Shown here piece by piece: positions 1-8,299 of a DNA stretch of 46,047 nt (positions within the stretch are counted from its first letter, which is position 1; every line of letters starts with the position of its first letter). The stretch spans positions 1 to 46,047 of the forward strand of contig SYLY01000246.1 in the NCBI GenBank assembly GCA_005808475.1, written 5' to 3'. The notes under the pieces are model-generated. The model was not told where the DNA came from. It made no database searches and saw only the letters and a program-made list of their open reading frames with translations. The translations under genes were made by a program, and so were the position numbers. The stretch is from Acidobacteriota bacterium (GTDB lineage Bacteria > Acidobacteriota > Terriglobia > Bryobacterales > Bryobacteraceae).

Positions 1-761
1 ACGTGCGATTGCTGGAGCTGCAACTCGGCGGTGTCCTCGATGGTGACGATGCGCTGCTCCTCGGGGATGAAGCGCGACATCGTGTTCAGCATGGTCGACT
101 TGCCCGAGCCCGATCCACCCGAGATGATGATGTTCAGCCGCGCCTCCACGCACGCGCTCAGAAAATCGAGCATCCCCGCGGTGAGAGTCTCGTTCTTGAG
201 CAGATCGTCGGTGGTGAGCAGCTTGCGGCCGAAGCGGCGGATCGACATCACCGGGCCGATCAGGCTCAGCGGCGGAATGACGGCGCACATGCGCGAACCG
301 TCCGACAGACGAGCGTCCACGATCGGCGACGAATCGTCGATGCGGCGGCCGATGTTGGACACAATGCGGTCGATGATGAGCCGCACGTGCGTGGAATCCT
401 TGAACCGCACGTTGGTCTCGACGACGTGTCCGCCGCGTTCGACGTAGACGTTGTCGAAGCCGTTGACCATGATGTCGCTGATGGTGGCGTCCTTCATCAG
501 GGGTTCGAGCGGGCCGAGGCCGAAGACCTCGTCGAGCACCTCTTCGATGAGGCGCTCCCGCTCGTTCACCGTCATCGGGATGTTCTCTTCCTTCACCAGC
601 CGTTCGACGGTTGCGCCAACCTGTTCCCGCATCCCGTCCTTGGTGATGCCGCGAAGTTGATCGGGGTTGAGCGAGTTGAGCAGCCGGGTGTGGATCTGCG
701 TCTTGATGGCGAACCAACGGTCGGCGCCGGATCCGGGACGGGCGATGGGCCTTGTGCTCAT
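1..761 (-). CDS. cpaF: CpaF/TadA-family pilus assembly ATPase, 3' end outside window
   Basis: This is the cytoplasmic hexameric secretion ATPase that powers Tad/Flp pilus assembly. About 253 codons are visible from the ATG at 761, and the C-terminal part runs off the left edge. The N-terminal helical region is followed by the usual CpaF segment (EVFGLGPLEPLMKD near residues 78-91, SDIMVNG near 95-101). Walker A GGSGSGKST is at about 215-223 and an acidic IEDTAEL motif at 241-247. It starts 10 bases after the cpaE stop and is the last tad gene visible here. The secretion ATPase family is certain. The assignment to CpaF rather than another GspE-type ATPase rests on the N-terminal region and the neighbouring cpaE, tadE and cpaC genes. 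Confidence 0.93.
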   Translation of the reverse strand, partial: MSTRPIARPGSGADRWFAIKTQIHTRLLNSLNPDQLRGITKDGMREQVGATVERLVKEENIPMTVNERERLIEEVLDEVFGLGPLEPLMKDATISDIMVNGFDNVYVERGGHVVETNVRFKDSTHVRLIIDRIVSNIGRRIDDSSPIVDARLSDGSRMCAVIPPLSLIGPVMSIRRFGRKLLTTDDLLKNETLTAGMLDFLSACVEARLNIIISGGSGSGKSTMLNTMSRFIPEEQRIVTIEDTAELQLQQSH

Positions 762-771
762 GGATCTCTCA

Positions 772-1944
772 TTATGCCGTTTCGCCGAGCGCCTTCTTGG
801 CGCCGGTGGCTTTGTCGACGAAGGACCGGAACGATTTGTCGAGGTCGGGCGCCGCTTCGCGATTGGCCACGAACGGACGCGCGCGGTTGATCGCGCGCAC
901 CACCGCCTGCGAGTTCGGAATGCCGTAGAACACCTGCTGGTTGAGCGTCTGCTGAATCTGCTCGAGACTGGCGAAGTCGGACGTGGGCTTCTTGTCGTAG
1001 CGGTTGACCACGATCTTGAGCTGATCCTGGTTGAATCCCATGCGCATCAGATAGGCGAGATAGCGCTGCGCGTTGCGCACCGAGGAGAACTCCTGGGTCA
1101 CCACCAGGAACACCGCGGTGGACACCTGCATCGCGCCCATCACCAGTTCGTCGCTCACGCGGCGGCCGCCGTCGATCACCACCGTGTCGTACTTTTCCAC
1201 CAGGAAGTTGGCGAAGTCCCGGAACATCGGCTCGGTGAAATAGCCTTGATTGTCGAGCGAATCGGGCGGGCCGACCACGAAGAACCCGAGCGGGTCGCGC
1301 GTGACGAAGCCCTCGAACAGCGCCTGGTCCATGCGGCCCAGGTTCTCGCCCACTTCGAGCAGCGTGTATTGGGGCGCCGCGCCGAGCTGCATGCACACGT
1401 CGTTGGCGACCCAGTCGAGATCCAACAGGACGGCATTGTTCTTGCGTTGCGCGAGCACCGACGCGAAATTGACGGCCAGCGTCGTGGCGCCCGCCCCGCC
1501 TTTGGTTCCGATGAACGTGAACACCTTGCCCAGACGGCTGCTGGTGGAGGTGGTGTGCTTGGGCGCCTTCTCGAAGCGTTGAACGGCGTCGCGGAAATCC
1601 AGCCGCCGGATCGGCTGCGTGAGGAAGTCGTTTGCGCCGGCGCGCAACGCGTCGATCACCAGTTCGCCCTCGGCCGAGTAGTTGGAAGCGATGATGTACA
1701 GGTGCGGAGCGGCTTGCTTCACCTTCTCCATCACGCGGAGGTTCTCCGCCGGATCCGACGCCAGATCGAGGATCAGACCGCACTCCGGGTGGCGCTCGAG
1801 ATCCTGAAGCACGCGGATGTAAAGGTTGGAGGAAACTTCCGGGTACTCCGACACCAGCCGCGAATTCGGCACGTTCAGCAGGTTCTCGCGAACCATCTCC
1901 CGGAAGTGTTCGTCGCTCGAGGCGACCAGAATGGAAATCGACAT
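772..1944 (-). CDS. cpaE: CpaE/TadZ-like pilus localisation ATPase
   Basis: A 390-residue protein with two parts. Residues 1-125 form a receiver-like domain (MSISILVASSDEHF start). The ParA/MinD-type ATPase domain begins near residue 140 with the deviant Walker A KGGAGATT at 148-155. CpaE/TadZ proteins place the Tad machine in the cell by ATP-dependent membrane or pole association. The second ATPase motif lies around VVIDGGRR, near residue 260. The receiver-like domain is probably atypical, because the usual acidic cluster and phosphoacceptor Asp are not clear. It sits between the minor pilin genes (12-base gap) and cpaF (10-base gap), the usual tad order. Confidence 0.92.
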   Translation of the reverse strand: MSISILVASSDEHFREMVRENLLNVPNSRLVSEYPEVSSNLYIRVLQDLERHPECGLILDLASDPAENLRVMEKVKQAAPHLYIIASNYSAEGELVIDALRAGANDFLTQPIRRLDFRDAVQRFEKAPKHTTSTSSRLGKVFTFIGTKGGAGATTLAVNFASVLAQRKNNAVLLDLDWVANDVCMQLGAAPQYTLLEVGENLGRMDQALFEGFVTRDPLGFFVVGPPDSLDNQGYFTEPMFRDFANFLVEKYDTVVIDGGRRVSDELVMGAMQVSTAVFLVVTQEFSSVRNAQRYLAYLMRMGFNQDQLKIVVNRYDKKPTSDFASLEQIQQTLNQQVFYGIPNSQAVVRAINRARPFVANREAAPDLDKSFRSFVDKATGAKKALGETA

Positions 1945-1956
1945 TGGTTCTCCGGC

Positions 1957-2466
1957 CTAGGGCGTGCAGTCGGTGGAATCGGGACCGCATCCGGCGCTTT
2001 CGATGGGGACTGTCGTGGAAAAGTCGGGAAGCGTGACGGGCGGCAATCCGAAGTACGCCTGCACGCCTCGGAACTCGTAGTTGGCCACGGCGACCTTTAC
2101 CGCCGCGGGCACGCACTCGCGGGTGCAATCGGCGCTGCCGTCGCAGGCGAAGTCCTCGAGGTCGCCCGTTTCGATGTTGCGTTGAAAATAGGTGACCGCG
2201 ATCTCCGCCGAGCCGCCCTGGAACGCGCCCGAATCGGGCGACACCGGCGTGTTGGTGCGCATGTACTGGACGACATTCGCCCCGCCCGACTGGAAGCAGT
2301 GCGTCGCCGCGTAGCGCGCGCCGGCCCGCGTCATCTCCACCACGGCGTGCCAAGTCCACAGGAGCTGTCCGGTGAAGATGATCATGATCGTGAGCGGCAG
2401 GAACACGCCGGCGTACGTCAGCGCGAACTCCATCGTGGCTTGGCCCGATCGCCGTTGGCGCCGCAT
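1957..2466 (-). CDS. TadE-like minor pilin (second copy)
   Basis: A 169-residue pseudopilin-like protein. A basic N-terminus (MRRQRRSGQATMEFALTY) leads into one hydrophobic helix at about residues 16-38. The Gly-Gln-Ala-Thr-Met-Glu-Phe pattern matches the TadE prepilin cleavage region, with Glu five residues after the Gly. The remainder is a soluble domain with several Cys, including paired Cys around residues 128-136 and at the C-terminus, which suggests disulfides outside the membrane. It starts one base after the stop of another TadE-like gene, so the two are translationally linked. TadE family proteins are minor components of the Tad pilus. Family is confident; the exact role is not. Confidence 0.85.
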   Translation of the reverse strand: MRRQRRSGQATMEFALTYAGVFLPLTIMIIFTGQLLWTWHAVVEMTRAGARYAATHCFQSGGANVVQYMRTNTPVSPDSGAFQGGSAEIAVTYFQRNIETGDLEDFACDGSADCTRECVPAAVKVAVANYEFRGVQAYFGLPPVTLPDFSTTVPIESAGCGPDSTDCTP

Positions 2467-2467
2467 C

Positions 2468-2959
2468 CTAGCTGCCTCCGAATGGCATGCGCACTTGCGG
2501 ACGCAGCGGGATCGGCTCGAACGTCAGATTCGGGAAGCTCAACGTGAACGGATAGCCGTCCGGCAGCGACACCACGATGTAGTCCGGCGGCTGGCCCCCG
2601 GCGGCGGTATCGCAGCCAGTGGAGGAGCAGTCGCATTCCTGGAGCGTGCCGCTGTCGGGGTCGATTCGTTCGATCCTCACTTGAATCTGATCCGCCGTCA
2701 GATTCGGGATGATCGGGCCGGTATCGCTCGACGTGCCGCCGTTCAGCGCGAACTCCTTCATCGTCGTGATGGCCGTGTCGTCCGCGCAGAAGTTGACCTG
2801 CGACGTTCCCACCAGCCTCGCCGTGTCGTACAGCACCTTGTGCAGCGTGAAGTAGGTGAACGACACCCGCGCCAACTGGACCATGCCCACCAGCAACGAG
2901 ACGAGGATGGGAATCCACAGCGCCGATTCGATCAAAGCGTTGCCGCGGCGTCTTCTCAT
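2468..2959 (-). CDS. TadE-like minor pilin (first copy)
   Basis: A 163-residue TadE-type protein starting MRRRRGNALIESALWIPILV. The basic N-terminus, Gly-Asn-Ala-Leu-Ile-Glu cleavage pattern and hydrophobic helix at about residues 8-30 match TadE prepilins. The ATG at 2959 is preferred over an in-frame start at 3007 because it overlaps the upstream TGA as ATGA, and because the extra 16 residues would precede the pilin N-terminus. The C-terminal domain has Cys pairs near residues 75-120. It is the first of two adjacent TadE-like genes with divergent C-terminal domains, probably two distinct minor pilins. Confidence 0.85.
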   Translation of the reverse strand: MRRRRGNALIESALWIPILVSLLVGMVQLARVSFTYFTLHKVLYDTARLVGTSQVNFCADDTAITTMKEFALNGGTSSDTGPIIPNLTADQIQVRIERIDPDSGTLQECDCSSTGCDTAAGGQPPDYIVVSLPDGYPFTLSFPNLTFEPIPLRPQVRMPFGGS

Positions 2960-4239
2960 TGGTGCAGCACCACCTTCCCCGGACCCCCGTCCAGAACGGT
3001 CGAACACCCGGAGAAGCGTCCCTGGCGCAGCGGGGCCGGGCTTCCGATGTAGGTGAGCAGAAAGCGGCCGTTGGGATCGAGCGGGTTGATGTTGGTGGCG
3101 CCGATCAGCGGATTCACCAGAAACTGGCGGAAGCCGGCGATGGTGATCGCGGTCGCGTCCACCAGATCCGCCGCGATGGCGATGGTGATCACGCGCCTGG
3201 TGTTGCCGGCGTACGTCGACTGGTAGTCGTCGGTGTCGGAGATGTCGGAATCGGGCAGCACCGATTGCGAATAGGTGTCGCTATCCTGCACCGTCTCGCA
3301 TCCCGCGAAGACCCCCGCTTCGAACCGGTTCGCCAGGCCACACGTGAATCCACGCACCACGGCCGGCACGTTGTTCTGCAGGCATTGCCCCGCAAGCGCC
3401 GATTCCCAAACGGTCTCCGTGTTGGCGATGTTGAGACAGCTCTTCAGCTCACTCGCGTTGCCGGGCATTCCGTACAGGCCCATGCGGAACGCCTGCGTCT
3501 GTTCCGGAACTTCCGAGTCCTGATCCCAGCGGTTCAACATCAGATACTGCAAGCGCTGCACCGATCCGGCGATGGGCTGCGGCGTGGGCTGGCCGGTGCA
3601 TGTGTAGCCGAGTGTGTATCGCGTCCCCACGGTGAATCCGAAGTCGATGGTCTCGGCGGCGTCGGGGGCCGCAATGACGATCGGCTCGATGTTGCACGCC
3701 ACGCACAACGGTGCGCTGACGCCGGCCGCGGCCTGCACGCGGATCGGCACGCGGCCTTCCTGGGCCAGCGGTAGAAACCGGAAGAATACGGTGGGCGCGT
3801 CGGCCAGCAGGCTCACGCGGACATGCCGGAGCACTCCCGTTCCGCCGCCTCCGCCGTCGCCTTGGCCTGTCGCGCCGGCCACGGTGTCGAAGAACTGCGG
3901 TTCTTCGACGGTGCTCGTCAGCGTGTCGCCGCCGCCGAGCACCCGTCCGCCATAGTCGATCTTATTGGCGAAACCGGCCGCCTCGGCGACCGCGGTGTTG
4001 GCTTGTTCGGTGGCCGCGTCGAGCGCGGCGTCGAATCCACCCAGCCGCGCGGCGGCGGCCAGCGCTGAGGCGTTGGCGGCGGCCTGCATCTCGTTGCGGA
4101 TCATGTAGAGCCGCCCATAGTCGACCGCGAATCCCATGAAGGCCAGCAACACGGGCACCAGGATCACCACCAGTTGGAACGTGGTGGCGCCGCGCCGCTG
4201 TTGGCTACTTCCTCTTCGGCTTGGGTTCTTGATGTCCAC
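2956..4239 (-). CDS. TadG-like pilus assembly protein
   Basis: A 427-residue protein with a basic N-terminus and a single hydrophobic helix (about residues 20-42), followed by the TadG/TadE-like stretch DYGRLYMIRNEMQAAANASA. That N-terminal segment is typical of TadG and of the putative Flp pilus assembly TadG-like family. The long exported region has about ten Cys, including a CVAC pair, and no obvious von Willebrand A metal site, so it differs from classical TadG. The start at 4239 overlaps the end of cpaC by 35 bases. The stop overlaps the next ATG by four bases. It probably anchors or stabilises the pilus in the periplasm, which is inferred from family and position. Confidence 0.8.
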   Translation of the reverse strand: MDIKNPSRRGSSQQRRGATTFQLVVILVPVLLAFMGFAVDYGRLYMIRNEMQAAANASALAAAARLGGFDAALDAATEQANTAVAEAAGFANKIDYGGRVLGGGDTLTSTVEEPQFFDTVAGATGQGDGGGGGTGVLRHVRVSLLADAPTVFFRFLPLAQEGRVPIRVQAAAGVSAPLCVACNIEPIVIAAPDAAETIDFGFTVGTRYTLGYTCTGQPTPQPIAGSVQRLQYLMLNRWDQDSEVPEQTQAFRMGLYGMPGNASELKSCLNIANTETVWESALAGQCLQNNVPAVVRGFTCGLANRFEAGVFAGCETVQDSDTYSQSVLPDSDISDTDDYQSTYAGNTRRVITIAIAADLVDATAITIAGFRQFLVNPLIGATNINPLDPNGRFLLTYIGSPAPLRQGRFSGCSTVLDGGPGKVVLHQ

Positions 4240-5611
4240 TTTGGCCTTGGAACTTCGGCTTGTCGTCCTTCTTCTTGTTCTTGGCCGCGTTCATCTCGGC
4301 GATGGTCGGCAGCCACGGCTCCATCGTGTCGGGCAGCTTCACCTGATCGCCGGCCGCTATCGGCTTGACGAAACGCGGCGTCACCACCACCAGCAGTTCG
4401 TCGCTCGATTTGCGCGTGCTGCGGGTGCGGAAAAGGTTGCCCACGATGGGAACGTCCCCCAGCCACGGGATTCGCGCCATGTTCTGAATCACGCGATTGT
4501 CGATCAGTCCGGCGATGGCGAAGCTCTCGCCGTCCTTTAGGATCACTTCGGTTTCCGCCGTGCGAGTCGAGATCGCCGGGATCAGGAATCCCTGCAATTG
4601 GACCGCGTTGGCAAAGTCGAGCGCGCTGACCTCGGGCTTCACCTTGAGGTCGATCGACCCGTTGTGGAGAACCGTCGGCGTGAACGTCAGTTCGATGCCG
4701 AAGCGCCGGAAGCGTACAGTGATGACGGGAGCGATGGCGCCGCCGGTGTTGGTCGACTGGATGGTGGGGAAGGGAAATTCGCCGCCCGCGAGGAAGTTGG
4801 CTTCCTTGCCCTCGATGCAAATGAGGTTGGGCTCGGCGAGAATCTGAAGCAGATTGCGGCTGGCCAGCGCGCGGATGGTGCCGCCGATATTGAGATCCGG
4901 GCGGAACGCGAACAGGTTCAACAGGTCGGCGAAGTTGACCGTGCTGTTGGCGAAGTTGTTGTCCTGGAACTGCAGCTGGCTGAAACGCGGAAACTGGAAC
5001 TGCTGCGTGGTGAGAGATCCGAGAATGGTGGGGTTGCGGGAGAAGTAGTTGAAGCCGAGTTCGCCCAGCTTGACGCGGTCCACCGCCGCGATCTTGACCT
5101 GCAGCAGGATCTGACGCGGCTCGGGCGGCGGCGGCGTCTTCAACAGGTTGATCACTTTCTTCGAGTAAGTGGCCGCCAGCGACTCCGCTTGTTTGGCTTC
5201 GGCGGCGCCGCTCACCGAACCCGTCAGCACCACCGTCTCTTCGTTGCCGGTGACGGTCACGCTGCCTCCGCCGAGGCTCGACGAAATCTTCCGCTGGATC
5301 GCGTCGAACGGTTGCGCGTCGGCGATGACGTTGACGTTGTAGCGGGCGGGGATCGAGCCGGTTTCCCAGATGATCACGGTAGTCTTGCCGACGCCCTTGG
5401 CGTTGACCATCACTTCCCGTGGACTCACCACCACGATGTCGGCCACCTTCGGTTCGGCGGTGACCGCCCGGCTGATGTCGGCCGCGAACTGAATCAATTC
5501 GCCGCGCCCCAGCGTGAGCGTCAACTCACGAGGCGGCGCCGTTTGGCCGATCAGGAACGGAAGCGAAAGGACGAAAAAGGACGCGAAAGCCCTCTGAGGG
5601 AGGAGGCTCAT
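4205..5611 (-). CDS. cpaC: CpaC/RcpA outer-membrane secretin of the Tad pilus
   Basis: A 468-residue secretin that forms the outer-membrane channel for the pilus. A signal peptide covers about residues 1-25 (hydrophobic core FASFFVLSLPFLIG). Next is the CpaC-type N-terminal domain (PKVADIVVVSPREVMVNAKG near 54-73), then a BON-like segment. The secretin domain ends in the characteristic DVPIVGNLFRTR and LLVVVTPRFV stretches near residues 395-425. The C-terminus is a short Lys/Pro-rich tail. The ATG overlaps the stop of cpaB as ATGA, showing translational coupling. No separate pilotin gene was recognised nearby. Confidence 0.93.
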   Translation of the reverse strand: MSLLPQRAFASFFVLSLPFLIGQTAPPRELTLTLGRGELIQFAADISRAVTAEPKVADIVVVSPREVMVNAKGVGKTTVIIWETGSIPARYNVNVIADAQPFDAIQRKISSSLGGGSVTVTGNEETVVLTGSVSGAAEAKQAESLAATYSKKVINLLKTPPPPEPRQILLQVKIAAVDRVKLGELGFNYFSRNPTILGSLTTQQFQFPRFSQLQFQDNNFANSTVNFADLLNLFAFRPDLNIGGTIRALASRNLLQILAEPNLICIEGKEANFLAGGEFPFPTIQSTNTGGAIAPVITVRFRRFGIELTFTPTVLHNGSIDLKVKPEVSALDFANAVQLQGFLIPAISTRTAETEVILKDGESFAIAGLIDNRVIQNMARIPWLGDVPIVGNLFRTRSTRKSSDELLVVVTPRFVKPIAAGDQVKLPDTMEPWLPTIAEMNAAKNKKKDDKPKFQGQSGHQEPKPKRK

Positions 5612-6552
5612 TGAAACATTTCCTGGACGTGCTTTTCACCGCGATAAACATCGACGACCACTCGCGGCTTGGGCGGCGGTTCTTTCTTGGGAGCGGGTTC
5701 TTTCTTGGGAAGCGGCTTGGGGCCGTCGATCAGATCGTTCCACTCGGCGCTGCCCAGGCCACGCTGGGTGGCAGTCCGGCGTCCACGCTTGCCGAGCACC
5801 GACAGCAGCATCGGGTCGATCGAGTCCAGCGTGGCTGGGGACGGCCTCTCCGCCGCCGAGGTTTCCGGCGTGCCCGAATCGAGTGGGTTGCGCAACGACA
5901 GGCTGATCTTGCCCTGATTGCGCGCGAGTTCGACTTTACGCGCCTGCTCGGGCGATACCAGAAGCGTTGCGTTCTGATTGCCGGACACCGGACGAGGCGC
6001 CGCCTTCGTTGCGCCGGGCGCGGTCGCCAATTGCGGATTCTCGATCGTCCGGCCGATCGACAGGACCTCGATGTCCTCGAGTACGGTCACCGTCATCGCT
6101 TCCGACGCGTTGCCGCCGGCTCGCGTGAACAGCACGTCCACCTTGGACCGCGGCGTAATGAGGCCGCTCGCGCCAGTCGCGTCGGTGAACGGCACCGAGA
6201 CCGCGCGCTTGCCGCGCGGAATGACCGCCGCGATTCCCTCGGCGCCGCCCTGCGAACTGAGGCGGATCCCGGTGACCGGTTCGTTCGCGCCCACCGGATA
6301 GATCAGCGCGCGGTTCACCGCGTCGTCGATCTTGAGAATCGCGCCGCGCGGCACGTCCGCTTCGCGAACGGCAACCAGCTTGAGGTCGGCCTTGGTGACT
6401 CGGACTCCGGTCGACATGTCGCGGGCCGCCGCTACCACGTTGACCGTTTTGTCTTGTTTGGGGGCTTTGGTGCTCGTGTAGAGAAACCACGTGAGCACCG
6501 CCGCCGAAAGCCACGCGGCGCCGAGAAGGTAAAGGATTTTTTGGCGGTCCAT
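5608..6552 (-). CDS. cpaB: CpaB/RcpC-type Flp pilus assembly protein with SAF domain
   Basis: A 314-residue protein with an N-terminal membrane anchor (YLLGAAWLSAAVLTWFLY, residues 8-25) followed by a SAF-type domain (VVAAARDMSTGVRVTKADLK, near 39-58). The RcpC-like segment IPRGKRAVSVPFTDATGASG is at about 114-133. CpaB proteins work in the periplasm with the secretin. The C-terminal 60 residues are unusually rich in Pro and Lys (repeated PKKEP units near residues 278-294) and end in VVVDVYRGEKHVQEMFQ. That tail may bind peptidoglycan or the secretin, but this is only a guess. The stop overlaps the cpaC start. A 73-base gap separates it from the upstream membrane-protein gene. Confidence 0.9.
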   Translation of the reverse strand: MDRQKILYLLGAAWLSAAVLTWFLYTSTKAPKQDKTVNVVAAARDMSTGVRVTKADLKLVAVREADVPRGAILKIDDAVNRALIYPVGANEPVTGIRLSSQGGAEGIAAVIPRGKRAVSVPFTDATGASGLITPRSKVDVLFTRAGGNASEAMTVTVLEDIEVLSIGRTIENPQLATAPGATKAAPRPVSGNQNATLLVSPEQARKVELARNQGKISLSLRNPLDSGTPETSAAERPSPATLDSIDPMLLSVLGKRGRRTATQRGLGSAEWNDLIDGPKPLPKKEPAPKKEPPPKPRVVVDVYRGEKHVQEMFQ

Positions 6553-6625
6553 CAGTCAGAGTTCCTGCGAGGTGGCTCCATTCAGGCATCAAACACTAGG
6601 CATTGGAGAAATTTACGCCTACCGG

Positions 6626-8116
6626 TCATCGCTCCGGAGAAGCCAGAAGCACGGCCGCCGGTCCGGTGTGGAGCCTTCGCCAGCCCGCCCGTTCCAGCGC
6701 GGCGAGTAGCGAGTAGTCCTTCGGCAACAGAGCGTGATCGGGATTCCAGCGGGACAGAGCGGATTCCCAGCCAGGCCGAACCTGAACGAGATCGATATAT
6801 TGTTTCATGAAATCGATCCCGTAGTAGTCGCTTCTGCCGTCGAAGAACACTTTTCTTTCGCCGGCGAAGCGGTAGATCAGATAACCGCCGAATCTGTCCG
6901 GCGCCAGCAGCCGCGCGCCGGGAGGCAGCGCCGCCACGGCAGCCGCTTCCTCCACTGGGAACCGGTCCCCCGGAAATCCGGTGCGCCGTTGCACGGCGGG
7001 CAGCGAGGCCATTGCCCAGATCGCCAGCGGCAACAGAGGCATCAGAGCGTATCCGCGCAGTCCGGCGTCGATCTTGCGCAGATTCGCCGAATAGACGAGC
7101 GCTCCCCGCAGCGCCGCTGACTCGCCCGCCGCCCGGGTGAAGATCGCGGCGGCGAAGGGCAGCGTCAACGCGAGCATCGGTAATCCGCGCGCCGATCGCA
7201 GCCCGAGCGCCGTCATCGCCAACAGCAGCAACGCGTGGCGAAAGTTCCCCTGTCCCAACGCGAGCCCCGCCGCGGACGCGCACAAAAGCACGGTGAGCAG
7301 GATCTGCGCCGCGCCCTCCGAGTGGAAATTGAACGTTTGAAACTCGCCGATTCGCGCCAGCAGTTCGGCCCCGGTTACGTAGTGGAAGACGTGGCGATGC
7401 AGGTCCCACCCGTACGGATTGCACAGCGATCCCACCGCCGCGGCCGCGCCCGCCGAAACGAACCGGAGGGAGGCGCCCCGGTCGCGTTCGGCCGCCGCGC
7501 CGCACGCGAACACAATCGCGACCGCCGGAGCCAGGAAAAAGCTGGCGTGCAGGTTCGCCCACACCGCGCCGGTACCGAAGGCCGCCGCCGCGTGCTTCCA
7601 CCCGAATGGCTCCGTCCGCCGTTCGAGCCACAGCAACCACGCCAGGAACAGGCACCAACTGAACACGTGGGGACGGGCCAACCAGTGCAGATTGACCGTG
7701 GAAAGCATGGGCGACGCCATCGCGCATGCCAAAAGAAAGCTGCCCCCGAGCTGCCATTGTAGACGGAACCAGAGCCAGGTCACCGCCGCGATCGCGGTGG
7801 TGTAGAGAACCGCCACCCCAGTTAATCCCCGCCACCGGTGAGCCGCTCCCATCGCGGCGTCCGAGCCCCATTCCCATGCAAACCACGGACCTCCGGGACG
7901 GGTCCAGGAGTAGGGGTCGGCGCGCGGAAGCTCGCCGGTGGCCAGAATTCGCTCACCGGTCCGAACGTGCCATCCAGTATCGGAGTCGCGAAACAGCCGC
8001 GAGCCGCCATCGTAGAGCAGCAGGCAAAACACGGCCGTGACGAACGCCGCGGACAGCGCCAGATCGGGCGCGAACCAGGTGCGTGGCGTCCGGCGGCTAC
8101 TGGCCGCTGGCTCCAA
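6626..8116 (-). CDS. Polytopic membrane protein, GT-C glycosyltransferase-like
   Basis: A 496-residue protein with roughly ten hydrophobic segments. After the first transmembrane helix (about 18-36) there is a loop with RDSDTGWHVRTGERIL (43-58), then a PRADPYSWT and WEWGSD stretch. That acidic/aromatic first loop resembles large GT-C-fold or PMT-like membrane proteins that use lipid-linked sugars, but no specific family can be proved by eye. The C-terminal 90 residues form a soluble domain with FFDGRSDYYG. It lies between flp and cpaB, overlaps the flp stop by 20 bases and is on the same strand, so it is very probably co-expressed with the pilus genes. Pilin glycosylation is a possible role, by inference only. 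Confidence 0.6.
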   Translation of the reverse strand: MEPAASSRRTPRTWFAPDLALSAAFVTAVFCLLLYDGGSRLFRDSDTGWHVRTGERILATGELPRADPYSWTRPGGPWFAWEWGSDAAMGAAHRWRGLTGVAVLYTTAIAAVTWLWFRLQWQLGGSFLLACAMASPMLSTVNLHWLARPHVFSWCLFLAWLLWLERRTEPFGWKHAAAAFGTGAVWANLHASFFLAPAVAIVFACGAAAERDRGASLRFVSAGAAAAVGSLCNPYGWDLHRHVFHYVTGAELLARIGEFQTFNFHSEGAAQILLTVLLCASAAGLALGQGNFRHALLLLAMTALGLRSARGLPMLALTLPFAAAIFTRAAGESAALRGALVYSANLRKIDAGLRGYALMPLLPLAIWAMASLPAVQRRTGFPGDRFPVEEAAAVAALPPGARLLAPDRFGGYLIYRFAGERKVFFDGRSDYYGIDFMKQYIDLVQVRPGWESALSRWNPDHALLPKDYSLLAALERAGWRRLHTGPAAVLLASPER

Positions 8117-8285
8117 TGCTGGTCAAGCCTTCCGTGATGCTCGAATAGAGGCTGACCACCGCTTGGGACAACTGGTTGACGGTGGTGATCAGGGCCAATC
8201 CCACGGCCGCCACGATCAACGCGTACTCGACCAAGTCCTGGCCTTGCTCTTCCCGCCAAAAACGAACCAAAAGACGCTTCATCAT
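8097..8285 (-). CDS. flp: Flp/Fap-type pilin subunit
   Basis: A 62-residue prepilin, the major structural subunit of the Tad pilus. A short basic leader is followed by EEQGQDLVEYALIVAAVGLA. The Gly at about residue 16 followed by QDLVEY fits the Flp processing rule (cleavage after Gly, with Glu at +5 and Tyr at +6). The rest is one hydrophobic helix and a short Ser/Thr-rich tail. Strong Shine-Dalgarno AGGAGA precedes the first of two consecutive ATG codons (8285 and 8282). Its processing peptidase is not in the window. It is the third gene of the operon, after the DUF192 and TPR genes, 14 bases downstream of the latter. Confidence 0.93.
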   Translation of the reverse strand: MMKRLLVRFWREEQGQDLVEYALIVAAVGLALITTVNQLSQAVVSLYSSITEGLTSIGASGQ

Positions 8286-8299
8286 GATTGCTCTCCTGT

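Noticed and set aside
667..2547. Long open frame on the plus strand opposite cpaE and tadE
   Set aside because: It has no recognisable domain, is rich in Arg/His as antisense frames of GC-rich genes are, and overlaps well-supported tad genes.
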